Numbered from the stretch's first letter, positions 32,695 through 43,715 are shown. The stretch: DNA of 64,000 nt from Flavivirga aquimarina (GCF_030540835.1 NZ_JAUOEK010000184.1:248001-312000), one strand, 5' to 3'. Numbers and translations: made by a program. The notes: generated by a model from the letters alone, not told the origin.

Positions 32695-35505
32695 ATGAAT
32701 AGATTTTTAACACCTTTTTTTCTTATCGCGACAAGCCTTATCACAAGTTCCGCATTTTCTCAAAACAGAATTTCTGGAAGCATAAAAGATAGCCATGGCA
32801 AACCATTAGAAAACGTAAACATTACACTAACACATTCCAATCTTAATGCCATAACAAATAATGAGGGCCTTTTTATAATAGAACATGTTTCAAATGGACA
32901 TGATACTATTTTCATTTCTCATTTAGGTTACAAATCAATTAATCAAAATATTTCAATACAGGAAAAAGACATATCACTTTCTTTTGTTTTAGAAAATGAT
33001 TTATTAAATCTTCAAACTGTAGTTGTTACCGGCTCATTCGACCCTAGAGTTCAATTAGAGTCCAATACATCGGTAAGCATCCTTAATTCTAAAGCAATTA
33101 AACAAGCTTATCCACAAGGTACAGCAAGTTTGCTTCAAGAAATTCCCGGCACATTTACAGATGCTTCGGCCGGCGAAGTATTTACAAAAGTATATACGCG
33201 AGGTGTTTCAGCTTCTGCAGAAGACGATACAGGTTGGTACTATGTTTCTTTGCAAGAGGACGGGCTTCCTGTTAGCCTTGTTCAATATTCATACTACGGC
33301 CCAGATCTTTTTCATCGTTTAGATTTAACCACCGAAAAAGTAGAAGCTTTAAGAGGCGGAAGTTCATCAATTGCAACATTTAATGCTCCCGGCGGGATTT
33401 ACAATTTTATTTCACATGGTATTCGAAATAACTTTGGAGGCGATATACGATTGTCCACTGGCATTCAAGGCAACAAAAATTATTTATCTAAAATCGATGC
33501 CAATATTGGTGCTCCCATGGGAAATAACTGGTTTTTTAATGCTGGTGGACATTACAGGCTCGATGATGGTGCTCGCGATAATGATTTCACATTTAGTAAG
33601 GGCGGACAATTTAAATTTAATGTCATTAAAAAACATGATAAAGGGTATTTAAAATTCTACGGAAAACTTTTAAATGACAAAACCAATCGCTATACAGGTG
33701 TTGCAGCAACAAATTGGGATAATCCAACGCCTGCATTTGGTCAAGATTTTAATACAACGTCGTTATTAATGCCAAGTTTTAATGCAAGCATTCCTGATGG
33801 AAGAAATCTGGATTCAGCCAATAATTTTAACCCGACTCAGGGTGTGCATGCCAAAGATTATGCTTTTGGATTTGATTTTAATCAAGACATCGGTAATAAC
33901 TGGACCATAAGAAACAATAGTAAGTTTTCTGTTAAAGACGCCAACTGGCAAACTTCAATAAGTAATGCCTTTGTATCTTTAAATAATCCATTAGCTTATT
34001 TTATAAGCGGCGCCGAATTTCCTATAGGTCAAGTTGTTTTTCGTGATGCTCAATCCGGTTCAGAATTGGCGCGTATAAATAATGCAGGAATCTTAGCTGG
34101 AGATCCTATAGAATACCTAACAAGTAGTACATTACCTAATGATGCTATTATGGGAACTTCTACCTGGTACAAAGAAAGTAAAGCGGATGAATGGATGAAT
34201 CATTTTTCTCTAAGAAAGCAATTAGAAAATCATGATATAACTGCTGGTTTTGATTTAGGGTTTTCTAACACATCTTTATTCACACAAGCTAGTTTTGCTT
34301 TTATAACCTACGAGCCTAACCCAAGAATGCTTCAAGTAACACTTGAAAATCCCGGGGAGCCAGTAATTGCTTTATCTGATGAAAATGGAGTTAGTAATTA
34401 TGGTGGTTTGTGGTTTGTTAATTCTGAAGCCAAAGTAAGCCAACTATCCACTTTTGCTAACGATAAATGGAAAATATCTAATAATGTATATTTAGATTTG
34501 GGCTTGCGCTACGAATCTATAAACCATAAAGGAAGTAAAGATCGTTATGCTCCGTTTACACAAGATGGCGGACTTGATGGCGACAGTAATACTGCTTACG
34601 ATAATAGTATTTCAGTACCAACTGGAGAGAAAGATAATTTCAACTATACCTATAATTATTTATCATTTTCCGGAGGCATCAATTATAATATAAATGACAA
34701 TGCCGCCATTTTTGCAAGACTGTCCCAAGGCAATAAAGCCCCCGAATTAAATTATTATTTCGATAATTTCTCTAATGTTCCAATAAACAAAAAAGGTGAG
34801 GTTCAAAAAATAACGCAGATAGAAACAGGGGCTAAATGTAATTTTAAAGACTTTTCGTTTACAAGCACTGTGTTTTTGAGTCAACTTAAAGATATTGGAA
34901 TTGCTAATTTTGAGTTTGATTCTGATGATAACAGCATCTTTTATACACCTATCCTGTTTAATACATCAAGAACTATCGGTCTAGAATGGGAAAGTGTATA
35001 TACGCCATTTCAAAACTTTTTATTCCGTTTTAACGGAATCGTTCAAGACCCGAAAGCAACAACATGGAATATTTATGATGCCGCAGGCTCTGTAGACACT
35101 GCCGATGACAATATAGTAGACTATTCGGGTAATATCTTACCTTTTAACCCAAAACTTATGTTTAATTTTAGTACCGAATATGAGAAAGGTAAATTATCGG
35201 CCTTTTTTAAATGGCAATTTATGGGGAAACGTTTTGGTAATGTCGCTAACGGATTTGAACTTCCTGCTTACAGCATTTTTAATCTGGGAACCGGTTATAA
35301 AGTTACCAAACACCTATCGGCAAATATTTTGGTAACCAATCTTTTTAATTCTGAAGGTTTAGCCAACTTTTTTGGAGCCAATAGTTTTGGTGCTAATGCC
35401 AATGGTGCTACTCCCGAATTTATTGCTGCTAACCCTGACGCTAGTTTTATTGTGGTTCCTGTGTTGCGAAGAAGAGCTTTGTTACAGATGAATTATAGTT
35501 TTTAA
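32695..35505 (+). CDS. TonB-dependent outer-membrane receptor (no SusD partner)
   Basis: A 936-residue receptor. The start at 32695 gives a signal peptide (MNRFLTPFFLIATSLITSSAFSQ); the longer frame from 32599 begins inside site B and is rejected. Domains in order are a carboxypeptidase-regulatory-like beta-sandwich (residues about 24-110), a plug (LQTVVVTGSF through VEALRGGSSSIATFNAPGG), and a 22-strand barrel ending in RRALLQMNYSF with a terminal aromatic. It has no SusC signature and no SusD neighbour, so it resembles a siderophore-type or small-substrate receptor. DUF1080 and propeller genes follow at 15 and 16 bp, so import or capture is tied to the oxidative pathway. Confidence 0.88.
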   Translation: MNRFLTPFFLIATSLITSSAFSQNRISGSIKDSHGKPLENVNITLTHSNLNAITNNEGLFIIEHVSNGHDTIFISHLGYKSINQNISIQEKDISLSFVLENDLLNLQTVVVTGSFDPRVQLESNTSVSILNSKAIKQAYPQGTASLLQEIPGTFTDASAGEVFTKVYTRGVSASAEDDTGWYYVSLQEDGLPVSLVQYSYYGPDLFHRLDLTTEKVEALRGGSSSIATFNAPGGIYNFISHGIRNNFGGDIRLSTGIQGNKNYLSKIDANIGAPMGNNWFFNAGGHYRLDDGARDNDFTFSKGGQFKFNVIKKHDKGYLKFYGKLLNDKTNRYTGVAATNWDNPTPAFGQDFNTTSLLMPSFNASIPDGRNLDSANNFNPTQGVHAKDYAFGFDFNQDIGNNWTIRNNSKFSVKDANWQTSISNAFVSLNNPLAYFISGAEFPIGQVVFRDAQSGSELARINNAGILAGDPIEYLTSSTLPNDAIMGTSTWYKESKADEWMNHFSLRKQLENHDITAGFDLGFSNTSLFTQASFAFITYEPNPRMLQVTLENPGEPVIALSDENGVSNYGGLWFVNSEAKVSQLSTFANDKWKISNNVYLDLGLRYESINHKGSKDRYAPFTQDGGLDGDSNTAYDNSISVPTGEKDNFNYTYNYLSFSGGINYNINDNAAIFARLSQGNKAPELNYYFDNFSNVPINKKGEVQKITQIETGAKCNFKDFSFTSTVFLSQLKDIGIANFEFDSDDNSIFYTPILFNTSRTIGLEWESVYTPFQNFLFRFNGIVQDPKATTWNIYDAAGSVDTADDNIVDYSGNILPFNPKLMFNFSTEYEKGKLSAFFKWQFMGKRFGNVANGFELPAYSIFNLGTGYKVTKHLSANILVTNLFNSEGLANFFGANSFGANANGATPEFIAANPDASFIVVPVLRRRALLQMNYSF

Positions 35506-35520
35506 AATAATAAAAATCTT

Positions 35521-37428
35521 ATGAAATATTTATCATTTTTAACAACCATACTGATAATCTATTTCACTGTATCCTGTACTAAAGACAAAAAACTAGTTAA
35601 TACATTTCCAGAAGAAAAGAAAAAACAAATTGAAGCACTACCATTTACTGCATTAGATCTCACTGATATGAATGCTTTTAAGCCTGTTTCAAAAAATTGG
35701 AATATTGTTGGCGATGTGGTTGCCAATAGAACAAAAAAACAAGCTTTTAGTGCTTCTGAAGGTACAGGTGTTTTACTAAACACACCGCAAAAAGAAACAA
35801 AAGAGCATCTGTTTACCAGTTTTGAACATGGCGATATCGAACTAGAATTTGATGTTATGATGCCTTTACAATCAAATTCCGGAATTTATTTTCAGGGGCG
35901 TTATGAAATTCAACTCTTTGATAGTTGGGGAATTGAAAACCTAAAACACAGTGATATTGGAGGTATTTACCAACGATGGAATAACGATGCTGAAAAAGGT
36001 AAAGAAGGCTACGAAGGTCATCCACCAAAATTAAACGCAGCCAAAGCTCCGGGGTTATGGCAACATTTTAATATTTTATTTCGCGCTCCAAGATTTGATG
36101 ATGCAGGGAATAAAATTAAAAATGCTCAGTTTGAAAAAGTTATTTTAAACGGCATGTTACTTCATGAAAATATCGAAGTATTCGGGCCAACACGTTCTTC
36201 TGCTTTTAATGATGAAAAAGCTATGGGGCCACTTATGATACAAGGCGATCACGGTGCTGTAGCATTTAAAAACATGAAGTATAAATTATATGAAAGTAAA
36301 GCTATAGGGATTAAAAGCACCTCTTTAAAAACTTATGATAATCCCAATGAAATTACCGTTATTAAAACTATTGATAGCTTTAATAAAATAAGTGAAATAA
36401 AAACAGATTCTATTTCGCCAATGATGCGTGTTGATAGAAATGGACGAAACATCCTTACATATTCGGGCGCTTTAAGCATCCCTGATTCCGGCGATTATCT
36501 TTTTGAAATGAAAGTTAACGGTGGCACCTTTCTTATTATAAATAATGACACCATTATTAACCTGAACAATCTTTTTAGGTCGGATACTACAGCTTTTAAA
36601 AAAGTGGCATTGAAAAAAGGGGATGTATCTTATAAATTACTTTACAACAAACCTTTTCCTTGGTACCGTGGTTTCGATTTATATGTAGAAGGCCCTAACA
36701 TGCAACGCTATTCCATTCAAAAAACAAGTTTGGATGATTTGAGAAAACAAAAACCTATAAAAGAAATAACACTAGAAGTTAAAGATCAGCCTATAACACA
36801 ACGTAGTTTTATAATACATAAAGGCGAAAAGCGCACTCATTGCATTTCGGTTGGTTTAACAGAACATTTAAACTACACATTAGATCTGGCAACTGGGTCT
36901 TTGTTACAAGTTTGGAATGGTGCGTTTTTAAGAACAACCCAAATGTGGCACTCTAGAGGCCAACACCAAACAGGCGAACCTATCGGATTTACAATTGCTT
37001 CTCATGGCGACTTAGATTTTGCTTATCTAGAAAATAAAAATGACGAATGGCCCAAGCATTTAAATGAAGACTTAAGCTTTAAATCATTAGGTTACGAGTT
37101 TGACGACAAACAAATTCCTAAGTTTTCCTTTAAAATAAATGATGCCGAAATTTCTAATATCCTTATAGCTTCTAAAGATGAAAAGAGAGGTTTAAACAGA
37201 ATTATTAGTATAAATTCTCAAACTCCTATTTGGCATAAAATTGCCGGTGGAAGCAGTATTAAAGCATTGCCAAATAACACCTATATTATTAATAATGAAA
37301 GTTACTATATAGATTTTTCTGGTAATAAAAATTTAAAACCCTTAATTAGGCATAGTCATGGTAAAGATGAATTATTGGTAAAAATACCTAAAGGCGAATC
37401 AACAATTAATTATGACATTATCTGGTAA
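35521..37428 (+). CDS. DUF1080 lipoprotein with extra beta domains
   Basis: A 635-residue lipoprotein (lipobox FTVSC at about residue 19). An N-terminal DUF1080 domain (about residues 40-255) shows MPLQSNSGIYFQGRYEIQLFDSWG and GPLMIQGDHGAVAFKNMKYKLY. A PA14-like stretch follows (SGALSIPDSGDYLFEMKVNGG), and the C-terminal third (HCISVGLTEHLNYTLDLATGSLLQVWNGAFL) matches a domain often found beside heme-binding sugar dehydrogenases in Planctomycetes and Verrucomicrobia, as I recall. It likely acts on a keto-glycoside at the cell surface or in the periplasm. Confidence 0.8.
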   Translation: MKYLSFLTTILIIYFTVSCTKDKKLVNTFPEEKKKQIEALPFTALDLTDMNAFKPVSKNWNIVGDVVANRTKKQAFSASEGTGVLLNTPQKETKEHLFTSFEHGDIELEFDVMMPLQSNSGIYFQGRYEIQLFDSWGIENLKHSDIGGIYQRWNNDAEKGKEGYEGHPPKLNAAKAPGLWQHFNILFRAPRFDDAGNKIKNAQFEKVILNGMLLHENIEVFGPTRSSAFNDEKAMGPLMIQGDHGAVAFKNMKYKLYESKAIGIKSTSLKTYDNPNEITVIKTIDSFNKISEIKTDSISPMMRVDRNGRNILTYSGALSIPDSGDYLFEMKVNGGTFLIINNDTIINLNNLFRSDTTAFKKVALKKGDVSYKLLYNKPFPWYRGFDLYVEGPNMQRYSIQKTSLDDLRKQKPIKEITLEVKDQPITQRSFIIHKGEKRTHCISVGLTEHLNYTLDLATGSLLQVWNGAFLRTTQMWHSRGQHQTGEPIGFTIASHGDLDFAYLENKNDEWPKHLNEDLSFKSLGYEFDDKQIPKFSFKINDAEISNILIASKDEKRGLNRIISINSQTPIWHKIAGGSSIKALPNNTYIINNESYYIDFSGNKNLKPLIRHSHGKDELLVKIPKGESTINYDIIW

Positions 37429-37444
37429 GCTAAAACAAATAATC

Positions 37445-39406
37445 ATGCAAAAAACAATAACATTAACAGCCTTAGTAGTTTTCTTTTGTATTGGTCAATT
37501 AAGTTTTAGTCAATCAAAATCGTCAATCATAAAAAAAGAAGCTAAATACTATAAAATTGTAGATGTCCCCATTCCAAAAGATGTAATATTAGAAGTAGGT
37601 GGATTAGCATTAACCGATGATGATAAACTAGGTGTTTCTACACGTAGAGGTGAAGTATGGCTTATTGATAAACCAAATAGCAAAACACCTATTTATAATA
37701 GATATGCTCATGGTTTACATGAAGCATTAGGTCTTGCTTATAAGGATAATGGATTTTATTTATCGCAAAGAGGTGAGCTTACGCGTCTAGAAGATAAAAA
37801 CAATGATGGGGTTGCCGATTTATATAAAACAATTTATTCATGGCCACTATCTGGGAACTATCACGATTATTCTTATGGGCCAAAGATTTTAGATAACGAT
37901 GACATGCTGGTAACCTTAAACCTATCTTGGATTGGTTATGGTGCAAGCTTAGTAAAATGGCGAGGTTGGTTATTAAAAATCACACCTGAAGGAGAAATGA
38001 CACCTATAGCAACAGGTTTACGCTCGCCTGCTGGTTTCAGTGTAAATAATGAAGGTGATATATTTTATACCGAGAATCAAGGCGATTGGGTAGGTTCTGG
38101 AAGAATGACTCATTTAGAAAAAGGTGATTTTGCGGGAAGCCCTGAAGGCTTAAAATGGACAGACGATCCAAAATCGCCTCTAAAGCTAAAGCCTGAAGAT
38201 ATTAAAGATAATTCGGGGTTTACTCTTTATGAATATGCTCAAAAAATACCTGAATTAAAAGCACCTGCTATATGGTTTCCGCATACTATTTTGGGTATTT
38301 CTACATCAGATATTCTTTATGATACTACTCAGGGAAAATTTGGCCCTTTTGAAGGTCAACAGTTTATAGGAGACCAAGGGCATAGTAAAATTATGCGTGT
38401 TTATATGGAAAAAATAAACGGCGTTTACCAAGGCGCTGCCTTCCCTTTTGTTGAAGGTTTTTCTTCAGGGGTTTTAAGAATGATTTGGGGAAGTGATAAT
38501 AACATGTTTGTTGGTATGACTAGTAGGGGTTGGGCTTCAACAGGAAAAAAAGAGTTTGGATTACAACGCTTGGTTTGGACTGGTAAAACGCCTTTTGAAA
38601 TTAAAACCATGAAAGTTCAAAATGATGGTTTTATACTCGAGTTTACTAAACCGGTAAATAAAAAAATGGCGAGAGATTTATCAACTTATAAGCTCTCAAC
38701 ATTCACTTATAAATATCATAAAAAATATGGCAGTCCTATTATTGACCAGCAAAATGCTATGGTTCATAAAGCTGATGTTTCAGAAGATGGCTTAACTGTA
38801 AGGTTAACAATTCATGGTATGCGATTGGGGTATATTCATCAAATTGAAATACCTACTTTAAAGTCTACTTCTGGTGAATTGTTGCTACATAATACAGGAT
38901 ATTATACTTTAAATGAAGTTCCCGGTGGTGAGTTAAAATCGCATCAAATGGATTTACCAAAAACATCTGGAAAAGTTGTAGACCAACCTAAGCGCGTAAA
39001 TACTATGCCAGCTTCGTGGGGAGAAAAAGGTGCTGATGAAAAATTAGTTATTGGTACTGTTCCCGGTTTAAAATATGATGTTGAAGAAGTTACTATTAAT
39101 AGAAATAGCAAAATTCAATTAACTTTAAATAACAATGATGACATGCTGCACAACATTGTTATAACAAAACCGGGAGAAAAAACGCCGTTAAAAGTTGGTG
39201 AAATGGCTCTTAATTTGGGACTTGATGGTCCTGATTTAAGCTATGTTCCTTTTTCAGATTTGGTTTTATTTCATTCAGGAATCGTAGGACCAGAAAGTAA
39301 TGAAACTATTTATTTTACTTCGCCAAACGAACCCGGAGAATATTGGATAGTATGTACATTCCCAGGACATGCTTATACTATGAGAACAAAATTGATTGTA
39401 AAGTAA
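37445..39406 (+). CDS. beta-propeller dehydrogenase-like protein fused to a C-terminal cupredoxin
   Basis: A 653-residue secreted protein (signal MQKTITLTALVVFFCIGQLSFSQ; start at 37445, 16 bp after the previous stop). Residues about 40-400 form a propeller of the sorbosone/glucose dehydrogenase or PVC heme-binding-region type (GLALTDDDKLGVSTRRGEVWLI, ATGLRSPAGFSVNNEGDIFYTENQGDW). The last about 110 residues are an azurin/plastocyanin-like domain with a complete type 1 copper site: H569 (LHNIV), C637, H642 and M646 in CTFPGHAYTM. The fusion suggests that electrons from sugar oxidation pass directly to copper. Confidence 0.85.
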   Translation: MQKTITLTALVVFFCIGQLSFSQSKSSIIKKEAKYYKIVDVPIPKDVILEVGGLALTDDDKLGVSTRRGEVWLIDKPNSKTPIYNRYAHGLHEALGLAYKDNGFYLSQRGELTRLEDKNNDGVADLYKTIYSWPLSGNYHDYSYGPKILDNDDMLVTLNLSWIGYGASLVKWRGWLLKITPEGEMTPIATGLRSPAGFSVNNEGDIFYTENQGDWVGSGRMTHLEKGDFAGSPEGLKWTDDPKSPLKLKPEDIKDNSGFTLYEYAQKIPELKAPAIWFPHTILGISTSDILYDTTQGKFGPFEGQQFIGDQGHSKIMRVYMEKINGVYQGAAFPFVEGFSSGVLRMIWGSDNNMFVGMTSRGWASTGKKEFGLQRLVWTGKTPFEIKTMKVQNDGFILEFTKPVNKKMARDLSTYKLSTFTYKYHKKYGSPIIDQQNAMVHKADVSEDGLTVRLTIHGMRLGYIHQIEIPTLKSTSGELLLHNTGYYTLNEVPGGELKSHQMDLPKTSGKVVDQPKRVNTMPASWGEKGADEKLVIGTVPGLKYDVEEVTINRNSKIQLTLNNNDDMLHNIVITKPGEKTPLKVGEMALNLGLDGPDLSYVPFSDLVLFHSGIVGPESNETIYFTSPNEPGEYWIVCTFPGHAYTMRTKLIVK

Positions 39407-39529
39407 AACGTTTTTAATGCTATTGCAAAAATGGATTTGTAAAAGTTAAACTGACCTCATTTTGATTTAAAATTGGTAAAAGCACTAAAGTTAATGCTTG
39501 TCACCTTAAGTACATCGAAATCACGATAA

Positions 39530-41302
39530 TTACCTTTTTACAATTTTAAAAGTGGCTGCTTTACTTTTTGTATTGATTGTAATAAAATAGATCCCTGCTG
39601 CTGCATTTATCGTTAAAGGAATAACGCTTATTTCTTTAAAATTATCTTCTTTTATTAGCTTACCATCAATACCATGGACTTTTATATGGGCGGTTGCAAA
39701 AGACTTACCTAAATCAATTGAAATATTTTCTAAAAAAGGATTGGGATATATCGATATACTAGTCTTAAATTCGTCGTCATTATCGTCTACATGTAAATTT
39801 GTATTCATTAAGATTTCATGGCCTCGTATACCCAAATGGTCTGTTCGAAAATCACCTGTTAACAGACCGTTATCATCAACTATATCATCATTAATACTCC
39901 CTGTTAAATCAGATATGCCTGTCGTCATTATTGTAGTATTCCAACGTGATTGTAGTCCACTTATAATAACATTTCCATCAATTGTATAGTTTTCATTTCC
40001 TTTAAATCTTATCCACGAGCTCCCGCCTACAAAAGTATTTCTATAAACATACGAGTTATAAGTAGTATTTTCATAATAATTACTTGATGCAAAAAGAAAT
40101 AGCTCACTATTTCCCTGGGTCTCTGAGACTTTTATATGATTATAACAAACCTCATGGTCATGTGGAGCAGATGAACCAACTTCGGCACCATATCCAACTT
40201 TGATTAAACAACCACTAACATTATTTATTGCGACATTAGCTCTTACGGTAGTAAAGGATCGGGTTCCTTTTAAAAACCATCCAGAAGCAACCCCACTATC
40301 GCTAGCTATATTTTGTTCTACTAAAACATAATCACTCCAATACGCTTCAAAGAAGCCTCCATTATTTCCTTGGTTATGAATCTCTGTATGATTATTTTCT
40401 TTATAGAGTATATTCTCTTTGTAACTCCCTGTAGCACTTACAAAAACAGCCAACGTATTATCAGTCCCTACTATACCTGGTCCTAAATTGTGAAAATGAT
40501 TTTTCCACCAAGTAGAACGTGACACATCACCTGTTGCCCACCAAAAATGGGCGTTATTTACATCTTGCCTACCATCAATCCATTTTATGCCAGCTACAAA
40601 AACATCCTTTAGGCTTCCGTTATCTGTAAAAATTTTTGCACTAGAACAATCTAATACAGGTATTTCATCAGGGTAGCCAATAAGAGAAGGTGTTTTTGTA
40701 TTTGCATCAAGACGCAAATTATCATTGGCACTAGAATCGCCTTTTACAAGATAGTTACCCGCTCTAAAAACAATAATTTTATTATGGTAAGTCGCATCAT
40801 TCCTGTCATTTTTATACCAATCTTCTATATCTTCAAGAGGTTGCGAAATGGTCCCAACTTTTGTTCCGGTATACCCATCCTGTATAAAAACAAATTTACT
40901 ATCGTCTATTGTTACATCCCATTCGGCAGTAACTGTATTATACTCTTGGTCTGTAATTTTAATTTCAAAATGATACACACCAGAATTAGGTGCCAACCAA
41001 CTAATATTACCATAGTTTTCGCTTCCATAAATTTCGCCAATAGTGGCTCCTGTCGGCCCTTGAACAATTTCGTACTTAAAAGGCCACGCACCACCTTGAA
41101 CTCCTATAGGTATTTCATATTCCATGTTTGAATGTGCCCATCTATGGCGTGAGTGGGTTTGCGTAATATTATCAGGCTGAGGATACACCAAATGCATTGG
41201 CATTTTTGCAGGAATAAAATATCCATCGGACAGTTTCCAGTCTTGAGCATTTAAAAATGCAACGATATTGAAAAATAGCGCTATTAATAGATTTTTTTTC
41301 AT
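39530..41302 (-). CDS. secreted parallel beta-helix protein with type IX sorting domain
   Basis: A 590-residue protein with a signal peptide (MKKNLLIALFFNIVAFLNAQ), an N-terminal cadherin/Ig-like segment (about 20-130) and a right-handed parallel beta-helix (about 150-480) rich in N/T/G turns such as VYRNTFVGGSSWIRFKGNENYTIDGNVIISG. The C-terminal about 75 residues, starting SIYPNPFLENISIDL and ending FKIVKR, are a T9SS sorting domain, so the protein is exported to the surface or medium. It may be a polysaccharide lyase or glycoside hydrolase; I cannot assign a family. It follows the propeller-cytochrome gene by 57 bp and could share its promoter. Confidence 0.75.
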   Translation of the reverse strand: MKKNLLIALFFNIVAFLNAQDWKLSDGYFIPAKMPMHLVYPQPDNITQTHSRHRWAHSNMEYEIPIGVQGGAWPFKYEIVQGPTGATIGEIYGSENYGNISWLAPNSGVYHFEIKITDQEYNTVTAEWDVTIDDSKFVFIQDGYTGTKVGTISQPLEDIEDWYKNDRNDATYHNKIIVFRAGNYLVKGDSSANDNLRLDANTKTPSLIGYPDEIPVLDCSSAKIFTDNGSLKDVFVAGIKWIDGRQDVNNAHFWWATGDVSRSTWWKNHFHNLGPGIVGTDNTLAVFVSATGSYKENILYKENNHTEIHNQGNNGGFFEAYWSDYVLVEQNIASDSGVASGWFLKGTRSFTTVRANVAINNVSGCLIKVGYGAEVGSSAPHDHEVCYNHIKVSETQGNSELFLFASSNYYENTTYNSYVYRNTFVGGSSWIRFKGNENYTIDGNVIISGLQSRWNTTIMTTGISDLTGSINDDIVDDNGLLTGDFRTDHLGIRGHEILMNTNLHVDDNDDEFKTSISIYPNPFLENISIDLGKSFATAHIKVHGIDGKLIKEDNFKEISVIPLTINAAAGIYFITINTKSKAATFKIVKR

Positions 41303-41359
41303 CTTAAAAGATTTGGGGTCAATGATGAATGTTTAAATATGTATCAATATAAGTAAATA

Positions 41360-43606
41360 TTATCTATTCTTGGTTTTTTCTTCTTTTTCAAGTTCTTCTA
41401 ACGTCCAATAATCTTCACGGTCTTTGGTTGCAGCTCTTGTATTGCGTACATCTTTTTTACTAATCAAACTTGCTCCGTTAATAGCCCTAACATAGCTTAG
41501 TACATCTGAAAGCCACTGATCTCCATTATCTTTTAATGGTAACATAATACCGTATTCTTTTCCGTCTATTGGCCCAATAAGACCATTAAGTAAAATTTTA
41601 TTTAACGTGTTTTTATTTCCTAAAACTCTAGGGCTACCAATTAAAGTAGGTGCAATTAGTAATCCATCTTCACTTTTAGCGCCTTGCATATCGGCTCCAT
41701 GACATGTTATACATAATTGATTATATATATCGTAGCCATCTAAAATTCTTTTTCTATCATTTATAGATTTATCTGAAAATTGCTCTTTTAACTGGGCTAA
41801 TCTTGAGTCATCTTTCTTTAAACTTTCTTTTACAGAATGCGCAATTATTTCATTTTCATTAAACTTTTCACCTATAAAATCAAGTATTTCGGTGGCTTTT
41901 TTATCTTTACTATTACGTAAACTTAGTGCTATTTGATTTACAACTTCTATATCATCACTTTTAGATAATTCTTCTAATGATGATAACAACGATGTGTCTC
42001 CTGATTTTAAATATGAATCGCATAACCGAATGGCTATAACTTTTACGCGAGTATCTTCATCTTTTAATTTTTCATTAACTAAGGTTTTATCTAACGCATC
42101 TAAACCTTCTAATGTATAAAGCGCATGTATTCTTTGTAAACCAAAATCTTTATCGGCATTAAAAAGTCCTCCGAAAAACGATTCATTATCTCTTGCAATA
42201 TCTTTAAGATCTTCAATCACAGACTCATCTTCTTTTAAGATAATTAGTTTTTGAGCTGTATTACGATACCAACCATTTGGATGCCCCAAGTATTCTAATA
42301 ACTCTGAAGCTGATTTACCAAGCATATTAGGACGCTTATCTGGTTTAATATCTTCATGTACTATTCTGTAAATTCTACCTTTACCTATATTTTTATCTAG
42401 TTCTTTACGAATAATAACAGGTCTTATAGCACTTCCTTCTCTAGTCCAGTTACTTTCTTGAATGATACCACGGTACATGTCTACAATATACAATGTGCCA
42501 TCTGGTCCGGTCTTAGCTTGTACTGGTCTAAAATTTAAATCGGTAGAAGCCATAAACTCTGTTTTATCATAGGCATTATAAAGCACTTTTTTACCGTTTT
42601 CATTTTTAACTTTGGCTCTTCTTATAAGTCTACCAACAGGTTCTGGAATAAATAAATCACCATACATTGATGGCGGTAATTTATGTCCGCGAAAAAGCTC
42701 TTGTCCCGCTACCCCAGTAAAGTAGTTAAGTGTATTATCTTCACGTAATCGTTTAGGTCCACCTTGAACATCTGGTGTTCCAACTATTGGCCATGGTTCC
42801 ATAAAACCTTCTGCTAACCTCCCTGGTGGGTCGTAAGCACCATAAACGGCATGCTGTTGAAATCCATAAGCAGGGTTCTCGGCTCCAGCAGTCGAGTAAT
42901 ACATAATACCCATATCGTCTTGTGTTAAACCCCATTGCCCTCTAGTCATATTTTCAAGGGTATCAACAATAACCTTATTTTTTTTGAATTTGAATCTTGC
43001 CGGGTTATATGTAGTATATACCCAATTATCTAAATTCCAAAGCAACCCACTTTGTTGATGTTCTAAGTTACCCCCTCTTCGATTTTTATTATGGTATACA
43101 CGTTCTTTTTTATCGGCTACTCCATCATTATCTGTATCCTTATAACTCCATAAATCATACGAAAAAGTTTCATTTACAATTAATTCATTCTCCAATGGTA
43201 AAATCATTCTTGGAAGTAACAAACTATCTATAAAAACAGTACTCTTATCCATTTTGCCATCGCCATCTAAATCTTCTAATAGTTTTATTTTACTAATAGA
43301 TCGATTTGTCCCAGTACCATCAACATCTTGCATGTATGTATTCATTTCTGCTACATACATTCTACCATCTCCATCCCAAGCTATTGCTACAGGTTCATCA
43401 ACCATTGGTTCACTGGCCACCAACTCTACCTTATAGCCTTCTGGCAAATAAAAGGTTTTCATACTTTCTTCTGGTGAAAGAAATTTTGAAGGTGCTTCTC
43501 TTACTATTTCCGGTTTCTCGTAAATTTTATCCGCGTATTGTTTTTCTTTACAAGAAAAAAGAATCATAATTGTAAGAAGTCCTAATGTTAATTTTAGCTT
43601 TTCCAT
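41360..43606 (-). CDS. propeller - HEAT repeat - cytochrome c lipoprotein (PVC-type membrane-bound dehydrogenase)
   Basis: A 748-residue lipoprotein (lipobox ILFSC, about residue 19). Domains in order: a beta-propeller (about 50-420; YKVELVASEPMVDEPVAIAWDGDGRMYVAEM, DLDGDGKMDKSTVF, KTGPDGTLYIVDMYRG), a HEAT-like helical part (about 430-600), and a class I cytochrome c with C632-x2-C635-H636 (CITCHGADM) and a probable Met ligand near MLPLKDNGDQW. This plan is common in Planctomycetes and Verrucomicrobia. It likely oxidises a sugar in the periplasm and passes electrons on through heme. Site C lies upstream. Confidence 0.85.
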   Translation of the reverse strand: MEKLKLTLGLLTIMILFSCKEKQYADKIYEKPEIVREAPSKFLSPEESMKTFYLPEGYKVELVASEPMVDEPVAIAWDGDGRMYVAEMNTYMQDVDGTGTNRSISKIKLLEDLDGDGKMDKSTVFIDSLLLPRMILPLENELIVNETFSYDLWSYKDTDNDGVADKKERVYHNKNRRGGNLEHQQSGLLWNLDNWVYTTYNPARFKFKKNKVIVDTLENMTRGQWGLTQDDMGIMYYSTAGAENPAYGFQQHAVYGAYDPPGRLAEGFMEPWPIVGTPDVQGGPKRLREDNTLNYFTGVAGQELFRGHKLPPSMYGDLFIPEPVGRLIRRAKVKNENGKKVLYNAYDKTEFMASTDLNFRPVQAKTGPDGTLYIVDMYRGIIQESNWTREGSAIRPVIIRKELDKNIGKGRIYRIVHEDIKPDKRPNMLGKSASELLEYLGHPNGWYRNTAQKLIILKEDESVIEDLKDIARDNESFFGGLFNADKDFGLQRIHALYTLEGLDALDKTLVNEKLKDEDTRVKVIAIRLCDSYLKSGDTSLLSSLEELSKSDDIEVVNQIALSLRNSKDKKATEILDFIGEKFNENEIIAHSVKESLKKDDSRLAQLKEQFSDKSINDRKRILDGYDIYNQLCITCHGADMQGAKSEDGLLIAPTLIGSPRVLGNKNTLNKILLNGLIGPIDGKEYGIMLPLKDNGDQWLSDVLSYVRAINGASLISKKDVRNTRAATKDREDYWTLEELEKEEKTKNR

Positions 43607-43715
43607 TAAAAGTTTATTTAGATATGTATAAAAGCACCCAGATTATATTTTAACCTGAATAAATCGTCAATGATTTAAATAAAAACCAAATATATATACA
43701 AAAACCAATATTATA

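Noticed and set aside
33371-33652. Second open frame inside the TonB receptor gene
   Set aside because: An alternate-frame shadow with no start context or recognisable domain.
43254-43569. Plus-strand open frames opposite the propeller-cytochrome gene
   Set aside because: Antisense shadows of a well-supported lipoprotein gene.
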